This document shows positions 56,277 to 64,000 of a DNA stretch of 64,000 bases, piece after piece; positions within the stretch are counted from its first letter, which is position 1, and each line of letters starts with the position of its first letter. The notes under the pieces are model-generated. The model ran no database searches and was not told the origin of the DNA. It saw only the letters and a program-made list of their open reading frames with translations. This stretch comes from Alcaligenes faecalis. GTDB taxonomy: Bacteria > Pseudomonadota > Gammaproteobacteria > Burkholderiales > Burkholderiaceae_B. The translations under genes and the position numbers were made by a program. Location: the NCBI RefSeq assembly GCF_009497775.1, contig NZ_CP031012.1:930001-994000 (forward strand), given 5' to 3'.

Positions 56277-56942
56277 ATGCGGATACTGGTTGTCGAAGAC
56301 GAGCCTACCTTGGCAGCGCAATTGCAGCAGGCGCTGGAGCGGGCAGGCTACGCGGTTCAGGTGGCTCATGATGGTGAGCAAGGCCATTACCAGGGCGAGG
56401 TTGAAGCCTTTGATGCCGTGGTGCTGGATCTGGGTTTGCCGGGCATGGACGGGGTATCGGTCCTGCGCCGCTGGCGCGCGTCGGATATCAATATGCCGGT
56501 GCTGATTCTGACAGCCCGCAATGATTGGCACGACAAGGTCGAAGGCATGGATGCTGGTGCGGACGACTACGTGGCCAAACCCTTTCACATGGAAGAGTTG
56601 CTGGCCCGTATGCGCGCCTTGTTGCGCCGTGCGGCCGGGCAGGCGAACCCGCGTTTGCAACTGGGCCAATTGGAACTGGATGCGCGCTCGTCCTCGATCA
56701 GTTGTGCGGGCATGGTCCTGTCGCTGACCAGCCATGAATATCGCTTGCTGGCGTTCATGATGCATCACCCTGGTCAGGTGCTGTCGCGCACCCAACTGAC
56801 CGAGCATATTTACTCCCAGGACTTCGAGCGCGATTCCAATACCATCGAGGTTTTTATTGGCCGTCTGCGCAAGAAATTGCCCGCCGGTTATATCGAAACG
56901 GTGCGAGGTATGGGCTACCGTCTGGTGGACCCTGAAGCATGA
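56277..56942 (+). CDS. OmpR-family response regulator
   Basis: The 221-aa protein has a receiver domain (phosphorylation site D51 in VVLDLGLPGMDG, acidic pocket VEDE, lysine in AKPFHMEEL) and a C-terminal winged helix (LTSHEYRLLAFMMHHPGQVLSRTQLTEHIY and NTIEVFIGRLRKKL). It is of the QseB/PmrA/FeuP type. It overlaps the sensor kinase gene by 4 bases and follows the PepSY gene. The candidate binding repeat upstream suggests autoregulation. Confidence 0.95.
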   Translation: MRILVVEDEPTLAAQLQQALERAGYAVQVAHDGEQGHYQGEVEAFDAVVLDLGLPGMDGVSVLRRWRASDINMPVLILTARNDWHDKVEGMDAGADDYVAKPFHMEELLARMRALLRRAAGQANPRLQLGQLELDARSSSISCAGMVLSLTSHEYRLLAFMMHHPGQVLSRTQLTEHIYSQDFERDSNTIEVFIGRLRKKLPAGYIETVRGMGYRLVDPEA

Positions 56943-58300
56943 TCGCCTTGCGGGGTCACACTATTTTGGGTTCTTTGCGCGGCCGCTTGCTGCTGGGGAC
57001 GCTGGCCTGGATTCTGATCAGTATTGTTCTGGCCGGTTTGGGCCTGAATCGCCTGTTTCAGGACCACGTTTATCGTCAGTTCGAGCAGCGTTTGCAAACC
57101 CATCTGGATCAGATCATGGCGGACGTGAATCTGGACAATGCCGATGGCGTCACCCTGCAATCGCGCCTGAGCGACCCTTTATTTGAACAGCCTTATTCGG
57201 GTATGTACTGGCAGATCGCACGCCAGGAAGCGGGTAGTGATCAGTGGACGGTGGTCTTGCGTTCAACCTCTTTGTGGGACGAGGCTCTGGATGTGAATGC
57301 TCCCGATACGCCGAATGGCGTCTTGTCGCTGACGGGACCGGAAAAGCAGCGTCTGGTGGTGCTGCGTCAGGAGCTGGACGAGGTTAATGACAAGGGCCAA
57401 AGCTTGCAGATCATGGTGGCCGGCAACCGTGAGTTGCTGGCCGAGCCACTGGCCCGTTTCGAGCGGATTCTGTTCCTGTCTCTGGGCGGTTTGGCCGTGG
57501 GTTTGATTCTGGCTGCAATCTTGCAAGTGGTGCTGGCCTTGTATCCGCTGCATCTGTTGCGACGCCGTTTGCTGGATGTGCAGGAAGGTCGGGAGCCGCA
57601 AGTCAGCGGCAGTTTTCCCAGCGAAATTCAGCCCTTGGTGGATGACTTCAATGCCGTGCTCAGTGCCAATGCGGGCATGGTGGATCGCGCACGGGCGCAG
57701 GCAGGAAACCTGGCCCATGCTGTCAAAACCCCGCTGACGATTATGGGCAACGCAGCCCAGGCGGAAGATCCGCATCTGGCGGCTTTGGTCAGCGAACAGG
57801 TGGCCTTGGCTCAGCGACAGGTGGATCACCATTTGTCACGTGCACGGGCCATGGCGGTACGTGCCATCGGCGTGCGTACGGATGTGTCCAGCTGCCTGCA
57901 ATCCTTGTGCCGGGTGATGGGACGTTTGCATAGCGACAAGCAGATTCACCTGGATTTGCCTGATCAGGAATTGATCTTTAAAGGTGAAGAGCAGGATTTG
58001 CAGGAGATGGCCGGGAACCTGCTGGATAACGCCTGCAAATGGGCGACGCAGAATGTGTGGTGCCACGTGTGGCAGCAGGACAATGTGCTGCATCTGGTGG
58101 TGGAAGATGATGGTCCAGGTCTGGACCCGGAGCAGTTGGAGCGTGTGTTTGGCCGTGGTCAGCGTGCGGATGAGCGGCATCCTGGCTTTGGGTTGGGGCT
58201 GGATATTGTGCGTGAACTGGCTCGCAGCTATCAGGGTAAGGTGCGAGCCAGTGCGTCAGAGAAAGGTGGTTTGCGGCTGGATTTGACCTTGGCGAGTTAA
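56939..58300 (+). CDS. Sensor histidine kinase, PhoQ-like
   Basis: The 453-aa inner-membrane kinase has membrane helices near residues 17-37 and 178-200, a periplasmic region between, a HAMP segment and the catalytic part. The phosphorylated histidine lies in AHAVKTPLTIMGN near residue 260, of the HxxKTPL type as in PhoQ. ATP-binding marks are NLLDNACKWA, VEDDGPGLD and GFGLGLDIVRELA. It partners the preceding response regulator. The signal is unknown; PepSY neighbours and the PhoQ-like H-box suggest metal or envelope sensing by analogy. Confidence 0.93.
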   Translation: MIALRGHTILGSLRGRLLLGTLAWILISIVLAGLGLNRLFQDHVYRQFEQRLQTHLDQIMADVNLDNADGVTLQSRLSDPLFEQPYSGMYWQIARQEAGSDQWTVVLRSTSLWDEALDVNAPDTPNGVLSLTGPEKQRLVVLRQELDEVNDKGQSLQIMVAGNRELLAEPLARFERILFLSLGGLAVGLILAAILQVVLALYPLHLLRRRLLDVQEGREPQVSGSFPSEIQPLVDDFNAVLSANAGMVDRARAQAGNLAHAVKTPLTIMGNAAQAEDPHLAALVSEQVALAQRQVDHHLSRARAMAVRAIGVRTDVSSCLQSLCRVMGRLHSDKQIHLDLPDQELIFKGEEQDLQEMAGNLLDNACKWATQNVWCHVWQQDNVLHLVVEDDGPGLDPEQLERVFGRGQRADERHPGFGLGLDIVRELARSYQGKVRASASEKGGLRLDLTLAS

Positions 58301-58319
58301 GGCCGGAATCAGGGCAGCA

Positions 58320-58721
58320 TTAGTTCCAAGGGCCGCCATCGCCACCCAGGCTGTAACGTCCGGCGCCAATCAAACCGACTGTCAGCGCGCCAATCAGGAA
58401 CATGCCTTGCAGCTCCAGAGCCCAAATACCTTGAGCATTGAAACTGCCGATCTGGTTGCTATGGGCCAGCAACAAGGCAATGACCATGTTCATGGCTACA
58501 ATCAAACCGCCGGCGCGGGCGTAAAAGCCCAGAATCATCAGGACGGGAGCAATCACTTCGCCTATGTACACGCCCCAGGCCAGAAAGCCGGGCATATTGT
58601 TGGCGATCAGCATTCTTTCGATTCCTCCGATGCCATAACGTATCTTGGCGATGCCGTGCAGCAGGATCAACACACCGACCGTGACACGCAGCAAGAGTTT
58701 TCCAAGATCATCACGAGACAT
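58320..58721 (-). CDS. DoxX family membrane protein
   Basis: The 133-aa protein has four membrane helices and DoxX marks: LGKLLLRVTVGVLILLHGIAKI, then GVYIGEVIAPVLMILGFYARAGGLIVAMNM. Members are linked to thiosulphate oxidation or oxidative stress, with most untested. ATG has ATGGAG upstream. It is convergent with the kinase gene (20-base gap) and is not clearly part of a pathway here. Confidence 0.83.
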   Translation of the reverse strand: MSRDDLGKLLLRVTVGVLILLHGIAKIRYGIGGIERMLIANNMPGFLAWGVYIGEVIAPVLMILGFYARAGGLIVAMNMVIALLLAHSNQIGSFNAQGIWALELQGMFLIGALTVGLIGAGRYSLGGDGGPWN

Positions 58722-58803
58722 ACAGACGCTCCATTATGTAGTGGGACAGGAAGGTGCGTTATTGTAGAAGACCGGGTTCTTAAAAGTATGACGGAGCATT
58801 TAC

Positions 58804-59529
58804 ATGACACAAAAGCAGGCTGTCGCAGCAGAACTGGCCCCCAGCGGGGTTTTGCGTGTTGCCATGAATTATGGCAATCCCGTCCTGGCCCAACGCGGTG
58901 CCAATGAGCAGTCGCCCAAAGGGGTGTCGGCCGATCTGGCGCGCAGCGTGGCGCAAGAGCTGGGCTTGAGCGTGCAATTTCATGGCTACGATGCGGCCCA
59001 GGCCGTCGTTGAGGCGGTCTACAAGGGCGAGTGGGATCTGGCCTTTTTGGCGATTGATCCCAAGCGTGCGGAAAAGATCCGCTTCAGTGAAGCCTATGTG
59101 CATATCGAAGGCACCTATCTGGTGCGCGAAGAGTCTGCCTTTCAGACCGTAGACCAGCTGGATCAGCAAGGCGTGTGCATTGCGGTTGGCAAAGGTGCGG
59201 CCTATGACTTGTTTCTGAGCCGTCATTTAAAACATGCCGATCTGGTACGGGCGACGACTTCTGCTGATGCGATTGATCTGTTTGTAGAGGAAGAACTGGA
59301 CGCCGCTGCGGGTGTGCGCCAGCCCCTGGAGCGCTATGCGCGTTCCCGCAGTGGCTTGCGGGTGCTGCCCGACAGCTTCACCGTGATCCGTCAGGCCATG
59401 GCGGTGCCGTCCGAGCGCACGCTGGCCCATGCCTGGGTCGAGGCCTTTATTGCCCGGCAGAAGAAAGAAGGGATGGTGGCGCAGTTTCTGGCCGATAGCG
59501 GCCAGGCCAATGTCACCGTGCCGGAATAG
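58804..59529 (+). CDS. Family 3 solute-binding-like protein without signal peptide
   Basis: The 241-aa protein matches family 3 extracellular solute-binding proteins: GVLRVAMNYGNPVLA, GVSADLARSVAQELGLSVQFHGYDAAQAVVEAVYKGEWDLAFLAIDPKRAEKIRFSEAY is contiguous family sequence in the first half. It starts MTQKQAVAAELAPSG with no hydrophobic leader, and no transporter genes lie nearby, so it may act in the cytoplasm as a sensor or enzyme-like protein. ATG has CGGAGC upstream. Its 3' end overlaps the convergent LysR gene by 17 bases. Confidence 0.83.
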   Translation: MTQKQAVAAELAPSGVLRVAMNYGNPVLAQRGANEQSPKGVSADLARSVAQELGLSVQFHGYDAAQAVVEAVYKGEWDLAFLAIDPKRAEKIRFSEAYVHIEGTYLVREESAFQTVDQLDQQGVCIAVGKGAAYDLFLSRHLKHADLVRATTSADAIDLFVEEELDAAAGVRQPLERYARSRSGLRVLPDSFTVIRQAMAVPSERTLAHAWVEAFIARQKKEGMVAQFLADSGQANVTVPE

Positions 59530-60418
59530 ACTGAAGGCGCGTATTCAGTTCGTCTTGCAGGGCCTGTCTGAACAGGGCCTGCGCTTTACCTGCATCCTGC
59601 CCCTTGGATTGCAGCAGATAAATGGGCAAGTCCAGCCCATTGCTGCCAGTGGAAAACTGGATGCGGCTCAGGCGACCGGATTCCAGTGAAGGCCCCAGGC
59701 AAGACATGGGCAGATTTGCCCATCCCAAACCCCGCTCCACTAGCTCCAGCGTCATGGGCAGGCTGTCCGTTTTCCATTGACGCAGGCTGAGCATGGAGCG
59801 GTCCTTGCCTATGTCGTTGTCCGGGCTGGTAATCACGATCTGCCTGTAGGCTTTCAAATCTTCCAGAGGCCGGGGGCTGTCTTGTAGCAAGGGATGGCCC
59901 GGTGCCGCCACGGCGCTAATGGTTTCGGTCCACAGCGACTGCACAATCCCCACGCTTTCCAGTTCCAGCCCGCCATAGGCAATGCACAGATCCAGCTCGC
60001 GCTTTTTCAAGGCTTCGACCAGTGTGTCTTGCGGCGCGGTTCGCAGTTCTATGTCCAGACCGGGATAGTGTTGCTCCAGCGCCTGCAAGGCAATCAAAGC
60101 CGGTTTGGGGTCTACATCACAGACGATGCCCAGTCGCAAATGGCTTTCCAGTCCCCCCGACAATTCCTGCAAATGCAGCCGCAAGCCCTGCAAGCGGCTG
60201 GCGATCAGCTTGGCATCGGGCAGCATGGCCAGCAGCTCGGCTGTGGGGACGGGTTCACGGCGGCTGCGGTCAAACAGCGTCAGGTCCAGTTCGGCCTCCA
60301 GATTGGCTACCGCCATGCTGACAGCCGATTGCGTACGTCGCAACGCCCGTGCGGCGGCAGAGAAGGAGCCGTGCTCGACCACGGCAAGCAGGAGTTCAAG
60401 ATGATCACTGGTAAGCAT
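59513..60418 (-). CDS. LysR family transcriptional regulator
   Basis: The 301-aa protein has an N-terminal HTH (LELLLAVVEHGSFSAAARALRRTQSAVSMAVANLEAEL) and a LysR effector domain. It is divergent from a PACE efflux gene 97 bases away, the same arrangement as AceR-AceI type pairs in other proteobacteria, so it likely controls that gene. A perfect 13-base palindrome ATGGTTAAACCAT overlaps its start codon (60417-60429). Confidence 0.9.
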   Translation of the reverse strand: MLTSDHLELLLAVVEHGSFSAAARALRRTQSAVSMAVANLEAELDLTLFDRSRREPVPTAELLAMLPDAKLIASRLQGLRLHLQELSGGLESHLRLGIVCDVDPKPALIALQALEQHYPGLDIELRTAPQDTLVEALKKRELDLCIAYGGLELESVGIVQSLWTETISAVAAPGHPLLQDSPRPLEDLKAYRQIVITSPDNDIGKDRSMLSLRQWKTDSLPMTLELVERGLGWANLPMSCLGPSLESGRLSRIQFSTGSNGLDLPIYLLQSKGQDAGKAQALFRQALQDELNTRLQSIPAR

Positions 60419-60429
60419 GGTTAAACCAT
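60417..60429. promoter_or_regulatory. Palindrome at the LysR start, possible operator
   Basis: ATGGTT-A-AACCAT is a perfect inverted repeat overlapping the LysR start codon and facing the PACE promoter region. It could be a LysR autoregulatory site; short and unproven. Confidence 0.3.
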
Positions 60430-60515
60430 AAGTAAAACTGATGGAATCTGACTTTTTCTAAAAGCTGTACTGCGGATAATCATGCTTTCTGAGGTTTTGA
60501 TCAAGGATATTTATC

Positions 60516-60953
60516 GTGCAGGGATGGAAAAGAAGAGTTGTCTACGTAGGCATGTTCGAGTTGTTGGGCATGATGGTAGCGGCAACCGTATTGGGGCACT
60601 TGAGTGGGGCGGGGGCGATGGAAAGCGGGGTGCTGTCTTTCATGATCAGCACCTGCGCGGTATCGGTGAACCTGTTCTACAACATGCTGTTTGAAGCCTG
60701 GGAGCGTCGTCGTCAGATTCAGGCGCGCACGTTCTGGCACCGGGTGCTGCATGTGGCCGGTTTTCAGATTGTGCTGGTGTCTTTGCTGATCCCGCTGATT
60801 GCGTGGTGGCTGAATGTCAGCTTGTGGAAGGCTTTTCTGATGGAAGCGGTATTGCTGGCTTTCTTTCCCATCTTCGCTTTCATCTACAACTGGGCATTTG
60901 ATTCTATTTTTGGTTTGCCCGACTCGGTGGGGGTGAGCGCCAGCCAAAGTTAA
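60516..60953 (+). CDS. PACE family multidrug efflux transporter (second copy)
   Basis: The 145-aa protein has four helices in two transmembrane pairs. The GWKRRVVYVGMFE start places the key glutamate at position 15, exactly as in AceI. The C-terminal half ends with IYNWAFDSIFGLPDS. The start is a GTG with AAGGA eight bases upstream. It is divergent from a LysR regulator. It is a paralogue of the protein at 5911, about 55 kb away. Confidence 0.9.
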   Translation: MQGWKRRVVYVGMFELLGMMVAATVLGHLSGAGAMESGVLSFMISTCAVSVNLFYNMLFEAWERRRQIQARTFWHRVLHVAGFQIVLVSLLIPLIAWWLNVSLWKAFLMEAVLLAFFPIFAFIYNWAFDSIFGLPDSVGVSASQS

Positions 60954-61008
60954 AGGCTGTTGCGGTGCCGGCGGTGAATGAGGGTAATGAACTGAACCGG
61001 CAAAACTA

Positions 61009-61047
61009 AAAGGCCTTGCAGATTGCTCTGCAAGGCCTTTGAATTTT
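61009..61047. terminator. Terminator between the second PACE gene and tRNA-Pro
   Basis: A 14-base perfect stem AAAGGCCTTGCAGA/TCTGCAAGGCCTTT with loop TTGC, then a T-rich run on the plus strand. It can end the PACE transcript and the leftward tRNA transcript. Confidence 0.87.
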
Positions 61048-61048
61048 T

Positions 61049-61125
<77 letters not shown>

Positions 61126-61411
61126 ACTAAGAAAAAAATTATATCTCGTCGTGGGGAACTTGGCAAGCATATGCCTGCATGAAAAAGGGGCTTGCAAGCA
61201 TTTATCTGAAGTCAGCTAATTTTCAGCCCTGTAAAGATATGTTTCTTATGTTGGGCTTAAACATTTTAGGTGCTTATAGTTAAGTGGCAAGCTGATCATA
61301 AAGCATTGTGTTCTTTGTTTTTTTCCACACGAGTAGCATTCATGCACCGGGGGCAGGCAAAGAAGTTGGGGGCGAATGCTGCTCATCATTTTTCCAAAAG
61401 GAGAAAGGACG

Positions 61412-63040
61412 ATGAGCCAAGTTTCACAGGGTGGAATACTGACACGGCGGCATTTCCTGACCATGGTCGGGTATGCCGCAGGTGGCGCGGCCATGTATCA
61501 GGCCATGATGCGCCTGGGCCATGCGGCGGAGGGCAGCTATGATGGCCCGATTCGCCTGGAAGGCAAGCCCAAGCCAGGGACCTCTGTGGTGATCCTGGGG
61601 GCGGGTCTGGCTGGCATGGTGGCCGCTTTGGAACTGCGCAATGCAGGGTACAAAGTCAAAATCCTGGAATATCGCGAAAAAGTAGGGGGGCGAAACTGGT
61701 CCTTGCACGGCGGGGACAGTTTTACCGAACTGGGCGGGGCCAAACAGGATGTGAAGTTCGACAAGGATCAGTACATCAATCCGGGGCCTTGGCGTATCCC
61801 TTTCCATCACAGAGCGCTGATCGATTATTGCAAGCGTCTGAAGGTTCGGCTGGAACCCTTTATCCAGTACAACTACAACGCCTATCTGCATAGCAGCAAG
61901 CACTTTGACGGCAAGCCACAGCGCTTTCGCCATATTCATGCCGACTTTCAGGGGCACGTGTCCGAGCTGCTGTCCAAAGCCATCAATACGCAGGCACTGG
62001 ATGCGCCCTTGTCCAAAGAGGATCAGGAAAAACTGCTGGAAGCCCTGCGTACCTGGGGGGCGCTGGACAAGAACATGGCTTATGTAAAAGGCCATAGCAG
62101 TTCCGAGGTGCGAGGCTTCGAGAAGGATCCGGGCGGTGGTCTGAATGCCGAGCCGGTGTTTTCCGAGCCCCTGAAACTGGACGATATTGTGCGCTCCAGC
62201 GTTTGGCACAATATGGGTATGCATGATCTGTACGAGTTCCAGCAGACCATGTTCCAGCCTGTGGGCGGCATGGACCAGATCGGGGTGGCCTTTGGCAAGG
62301 AGCTGGAAGGGCTGTTCACCTTCCATGCCAAGGTGACGTCCATCAAGCAAAGCGACGGCAAAGTCACCGTCACCTATACCGACCAGCTTAAAAACGAGGA
62401 GCACAAGGAAACCGCAGACTGGTGTGTGTGCACCATTCCCTTGTCGGTGCTGAGCCAGATCGAGGTGGACTCCAGCAAGGAAATGCGTGCAGCTATTGAT
62501 GCCGTGCCTTATGCCCCTTCCGTGAAAATCGGGCTGCAGTTCAAGCGACGTTTCTGGGAGGATGATGAGGCCATTTACGGCGGTATCAGCTATACCGATT
62601 TGCCGATCACCCAGATTTCCTACCCCAGTGGCGGGATGAATGGCGGTGGTAAAGGTGTTTTGCTGGGCGGCTATATGTTTGGGCCCAGCGCCTCGGAATG
62701 GTCGTCGCTCAGTCCGGAAGACCGTATCAAGCACGCATTGGAATATGGCGCGCAAATTCACCCGCAATACAAGGACGAGTTTGAAAGCGGGGTTGCCGTG
62801 GCTTGGCACCGGGTGCCGTGGACTCTGGGTTGTTATGGCTTGTGGACTGATCAGACCCGCAAGGCGCACTACGAAAACCTGTGCCAGATAGACGGGCACC
62901 TGGTTCTGGCGGGCGAGCACGCGTCTTATATCAACGCCTGGCAGGAGGGGGCGATTCTATCTTCCCTGAATGCGATTATGCGCTTGCATAGCCAGGCCGT
63001 GGGTAATCAGCAAGCCGATTCCAAAGGAGCCCAGTCATGA
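61412..63040 (+). CDS. Tat-exported flavin amine oxidase/dehydrogenase family protein
   Basis: The 542-aa precursor begins with a twin-arginine signal (LTRRHFLTMVG at about residues 10-20). The FAD motif is VVILGAGLAGMVAALELRNAGYKVKILEYREKVGGRN, followed by flavin monoamine oxidase features and the C-terminal GEHASYINAWQEGAILSS that closes the FAD site. ATG at 61412 has AAGGAGAAAGGAC upstream. The last codons overlap a cytochrome c gene by 4 bases. Some family members (for example nicotine oxidoreductase NicA2 with CycN) pass electrons to cytochrome c instead of oxygen; the same is inferred here. The substrate is unknown. Confidence 0.88.
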   Translation: MSQVSQGGILTRRHFLTMVGYAAGGAAMYQAMMRLGHAAEGSYDGPIRLEGKPKPGTSVVILGAGLAGMVAALELRNAGYKVKILEYREKVGGRNWSLHGGDSFTELGGAKQDVKFDKDQYINPGPWRIPFHHRALIDYCKRLKVRLEPFIQYNYNAYLHSSKHFDGKPQRFRHIHADFQGHVSELLSKAINTQALDAPLSKEDQEKLLEALRTWGALDKNMAYVKGHSSSEVRGFEKDPGGGLNAEPVFSEPLKLDDIVRSSVWHNMGMHDLYEFQQTMFQPVGGMDQIGVAFGKELEGLFTFHAKVTSIKQSDGKVTVTYTDQLKNEEHKETADWCVCTIPLSVLSQIEVDSSKEMRAAIDAVPYAPSVKIGLQFKRRFWEDDEAIYGGISYTDLPITQISYPSGGMNGGGKGVLLGGYMFGPSASEWSSLSPEDRIKHALEYGAQIHPQYKDEFESGVAVAWHRVPWTLGCYGLWTDQTRKAHYENLCQIDGHLVLAGEHASYINAWQEGAILSSLNAIMRLHSQAVGNQQADSKGAQS

Positions 63041-63453
63041 TGATGCGATCTTTAGCGATACTGCTGGCTTCGGGCTTTCTGACGGTCAGCTATGCCGATA
63101 CGGCAGTGGTGGGAGGCGACACCCAGGTCTTTACCCAGAAAACGGGCAAGGAGCTGTATGAGCAGGTCTGTGCCTCTTGCCACATGATTGATGCCAAAGG
63201 GGCGACGGGGGCGGGGACCTATCCTTCGCTGTCCAAAAACCCCAAGCTGGGGGCACCGGCCTATGCCGTGTTCATGGTCACCCAAGGTAATCGGGCCATG
63301 CCGGGTTTAGGGGGCCTGATGAATGACGAGCAAATTGCCGAGGTGGTCAATTACGTGCGCTCGAATTTTGGCAACGAGTTCAGCGATAAGGTCACGGCCA
63401 AGGATGTGGCGGCCCAACGGCCTAAAGACCATCAATACGTTGATCTGAACTGA
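63037..63453 (+). CDS. Periplasmic class I cytochrome c
   Basis: The 138-aa precursor has a Sec signal (to about residue 20) and one haem site C45-A-S-C48-H49. The likely axial methionine is M88 in NRAMPGLGG. Its start overlaps the flavin oxidoreductase stop (ATGA), so both are made together and the cytochrome is the probable electron acceptor. The final 20 residues are polar. No oxidase genes lie nearby. Confidence 0.92.
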   Translation: MMMRSLAILLASGFLTVSYADTAVVGGDTQVFTQKTGKELYEQVCASCHMIDAKGATGAGTYPSLSKNPKLGAPAYAVFMVTQGNRAMPGLGGLMNDEQIAEVVNYVRSNFGNEFSDKVTAKDVAAQRPKDHQYVDLN

Positions 63454-63483
63454 CAGGAAGCATGGAAAGGCAGGGCAGGGCCA

Positions 63484-63744
63484 TCAGGCCCGGTAGCCCT
63501 GCTGAATCCACTGCATGCAAAACAGGAAGGTAAAGATCGCAACCGGGATCGGCAGCAGGGCAAAGAGCCGAATCCCCAGGCTGTGTGCCTGGCCGCGCAG
63601 GCCGCGTCTGTATACGTAGAGGCTGATCAGACACGCCGCAAGCGGGAACAGAAAAACCGGCAGAAGCAGAAACAGGGTAGGCACGGTCAGCAGGCACAGC
63701 AACAAGGCCAGCGTGCTCAAGCCCAGAATTTTTGAATTGCTCAT
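63484..63744 (-). CDS. Small hydrophobic membrane protein
   Basis: The 86-aa product has two long hydrophobic stretches at the N terminus (residues 6-43) and a third near residues 58-80, with YVYRRGLRGQ in the loop, so it is a small integral membrane protein. ATG has AGGAATAGGAA upstream, which supports translation. No family is recognised. Confidence 0.6.
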   Translation of the reverse strand: MSNSKILGLSTLALLLCLLTVPTLFLLLPVFLFPLAACLISLYVYRRGLRGQAHSLGIRLFALLPIPVAIFTFLFCMQWIQQGYRA

Positions 63745-63844
63745 TTCCTATTCCTGGTCAGAGGGTGTGCCCAGAGCATAACGCAAATGGCCTGACAAAT
63801 TTGGCGCTGTTGGCAAGCAGGCGTAAGGCGGGTTTGGTGAAGTA

Positions 63845-64000
63845 TTAAAGCGACTTCTCGAACCAGTAATGGGCGTAGGGGTTGTCGTTATAGGCGGGGA
63901 TCTCGGTATAGCCATTTTTCAGATACAGCAAACGGGCTTCACCCAGGCTGCGGTTGGTATCCAGCTGGATTTTCTGCAGACCAGCCTGACGCGCCAGTTC
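63845..64000 (-). CDS. GNAT acetyltransferase, C-terminal fragment at window edge
   Basis: Only the last 51 residues are inside the window: QLDTNRSLGEARLLYLKNGYTEIP followed by YNDNPYAHYWFEKSL and a stop. This is the end of a GNAT fold (the LDTN...AxxLYxxxGY pattern). The start and substrate are outside the window. Confidence 0.75.
   Translation of the reverse strand, partial: ELARQAGLQKIQLDTNRSLGEARLLYLKNGYTEIPAYNDNPYAHYWFEKSL

Overview
The window looks like chromosomal DNA of a betaproteobacterium of the family Alcaligenaceae, probably Alcaligenes or a close relative. The basis is protein content and gene order recalled from family knowledge: carAB, greA, yhbY, rlmE, ftsH, folP, glmM, ppx, ppk and pst in that order, and ffs-dnaX-ebfC-recR preceded by an AddAB-like helicase and nuclease pair. 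Genes are dense on both strands. No CRISPR array, phage block or insertion sequence was seen.

Layout. 1-2.9 kb: a TRAP transporter (dctM cut by the left edge, dctQ, dctP) read leftwards. 3.4-8.1 kb: tRNA-Arg(CCT), a small four-cysteine protein, an iron-permease family protein facing a ferritin-like protein, a PACE efflux protein, and an HxlR regulator divergent from an NAD(P)-binding protein and a secreted SnoaL-like protein. 8.2-11.2 kb: an MFS transporter with a (GGA)5(GGT)18 microsatellite upstream, then ybaK and xerD. 11.4-14.4 kb: modABC and modE with a candidate ModE box. 14.5-24.1 kb: a DNA replication and repair block (AddB-like, AddA-like, 4.5S RNA, dnaX, ebfC, recR). 24.2-28.9 kb: a NitT/TauT-type ABC transporter, a methyltransferase and transaldolase. 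29-44 kb: carA, carB, an LpxO-like hydroxylase, a short-chain dehydrogenase, a histidine phosphatase, a uracil permease, greA, yhbY, rlmE, ftsH, folP and glmM. 44-53 kb: an ornithine-lipid acyltransferase (olsB-like) and a phosphate/polyphosphate island (ppx, ppk, pstSCAB) with a strong Pho box at pstS and no phoU next to pstB. 53-64 kb: a more accessory-looking stretch with an acyl-CoA synthetase, a PepSY/two-component module, DoxX, an orphan leaderless binding protein, a LysR/PACE divergent pair, tRNA-Pro(TGG), a Tat-exported flavin amine oxidoreductase overlapping a cytochrome c gene, a small membrane protein and a GNAT fragment.

How the parts work together. Molybdate and phosphate uptake each sit beside a visible regulatory site. 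Polyphosphate making and breaking enzymes are divergent and lie next to the Pst genes. The repair block joins a helicase-nuclease, the clamp-loader subunit, a nucleoid protein and RecR. The most interesting candidates for unexplained biology are the flavoenzyme/cytochrome c pair, the long GGT tract upstream of the MFS gene, the PepSY two-component module with 11-bp repeats, the leaderless orphan binding protein and the hairpin-rich greA leader. No wholly new multi-gene system could be shown from sequence alone.
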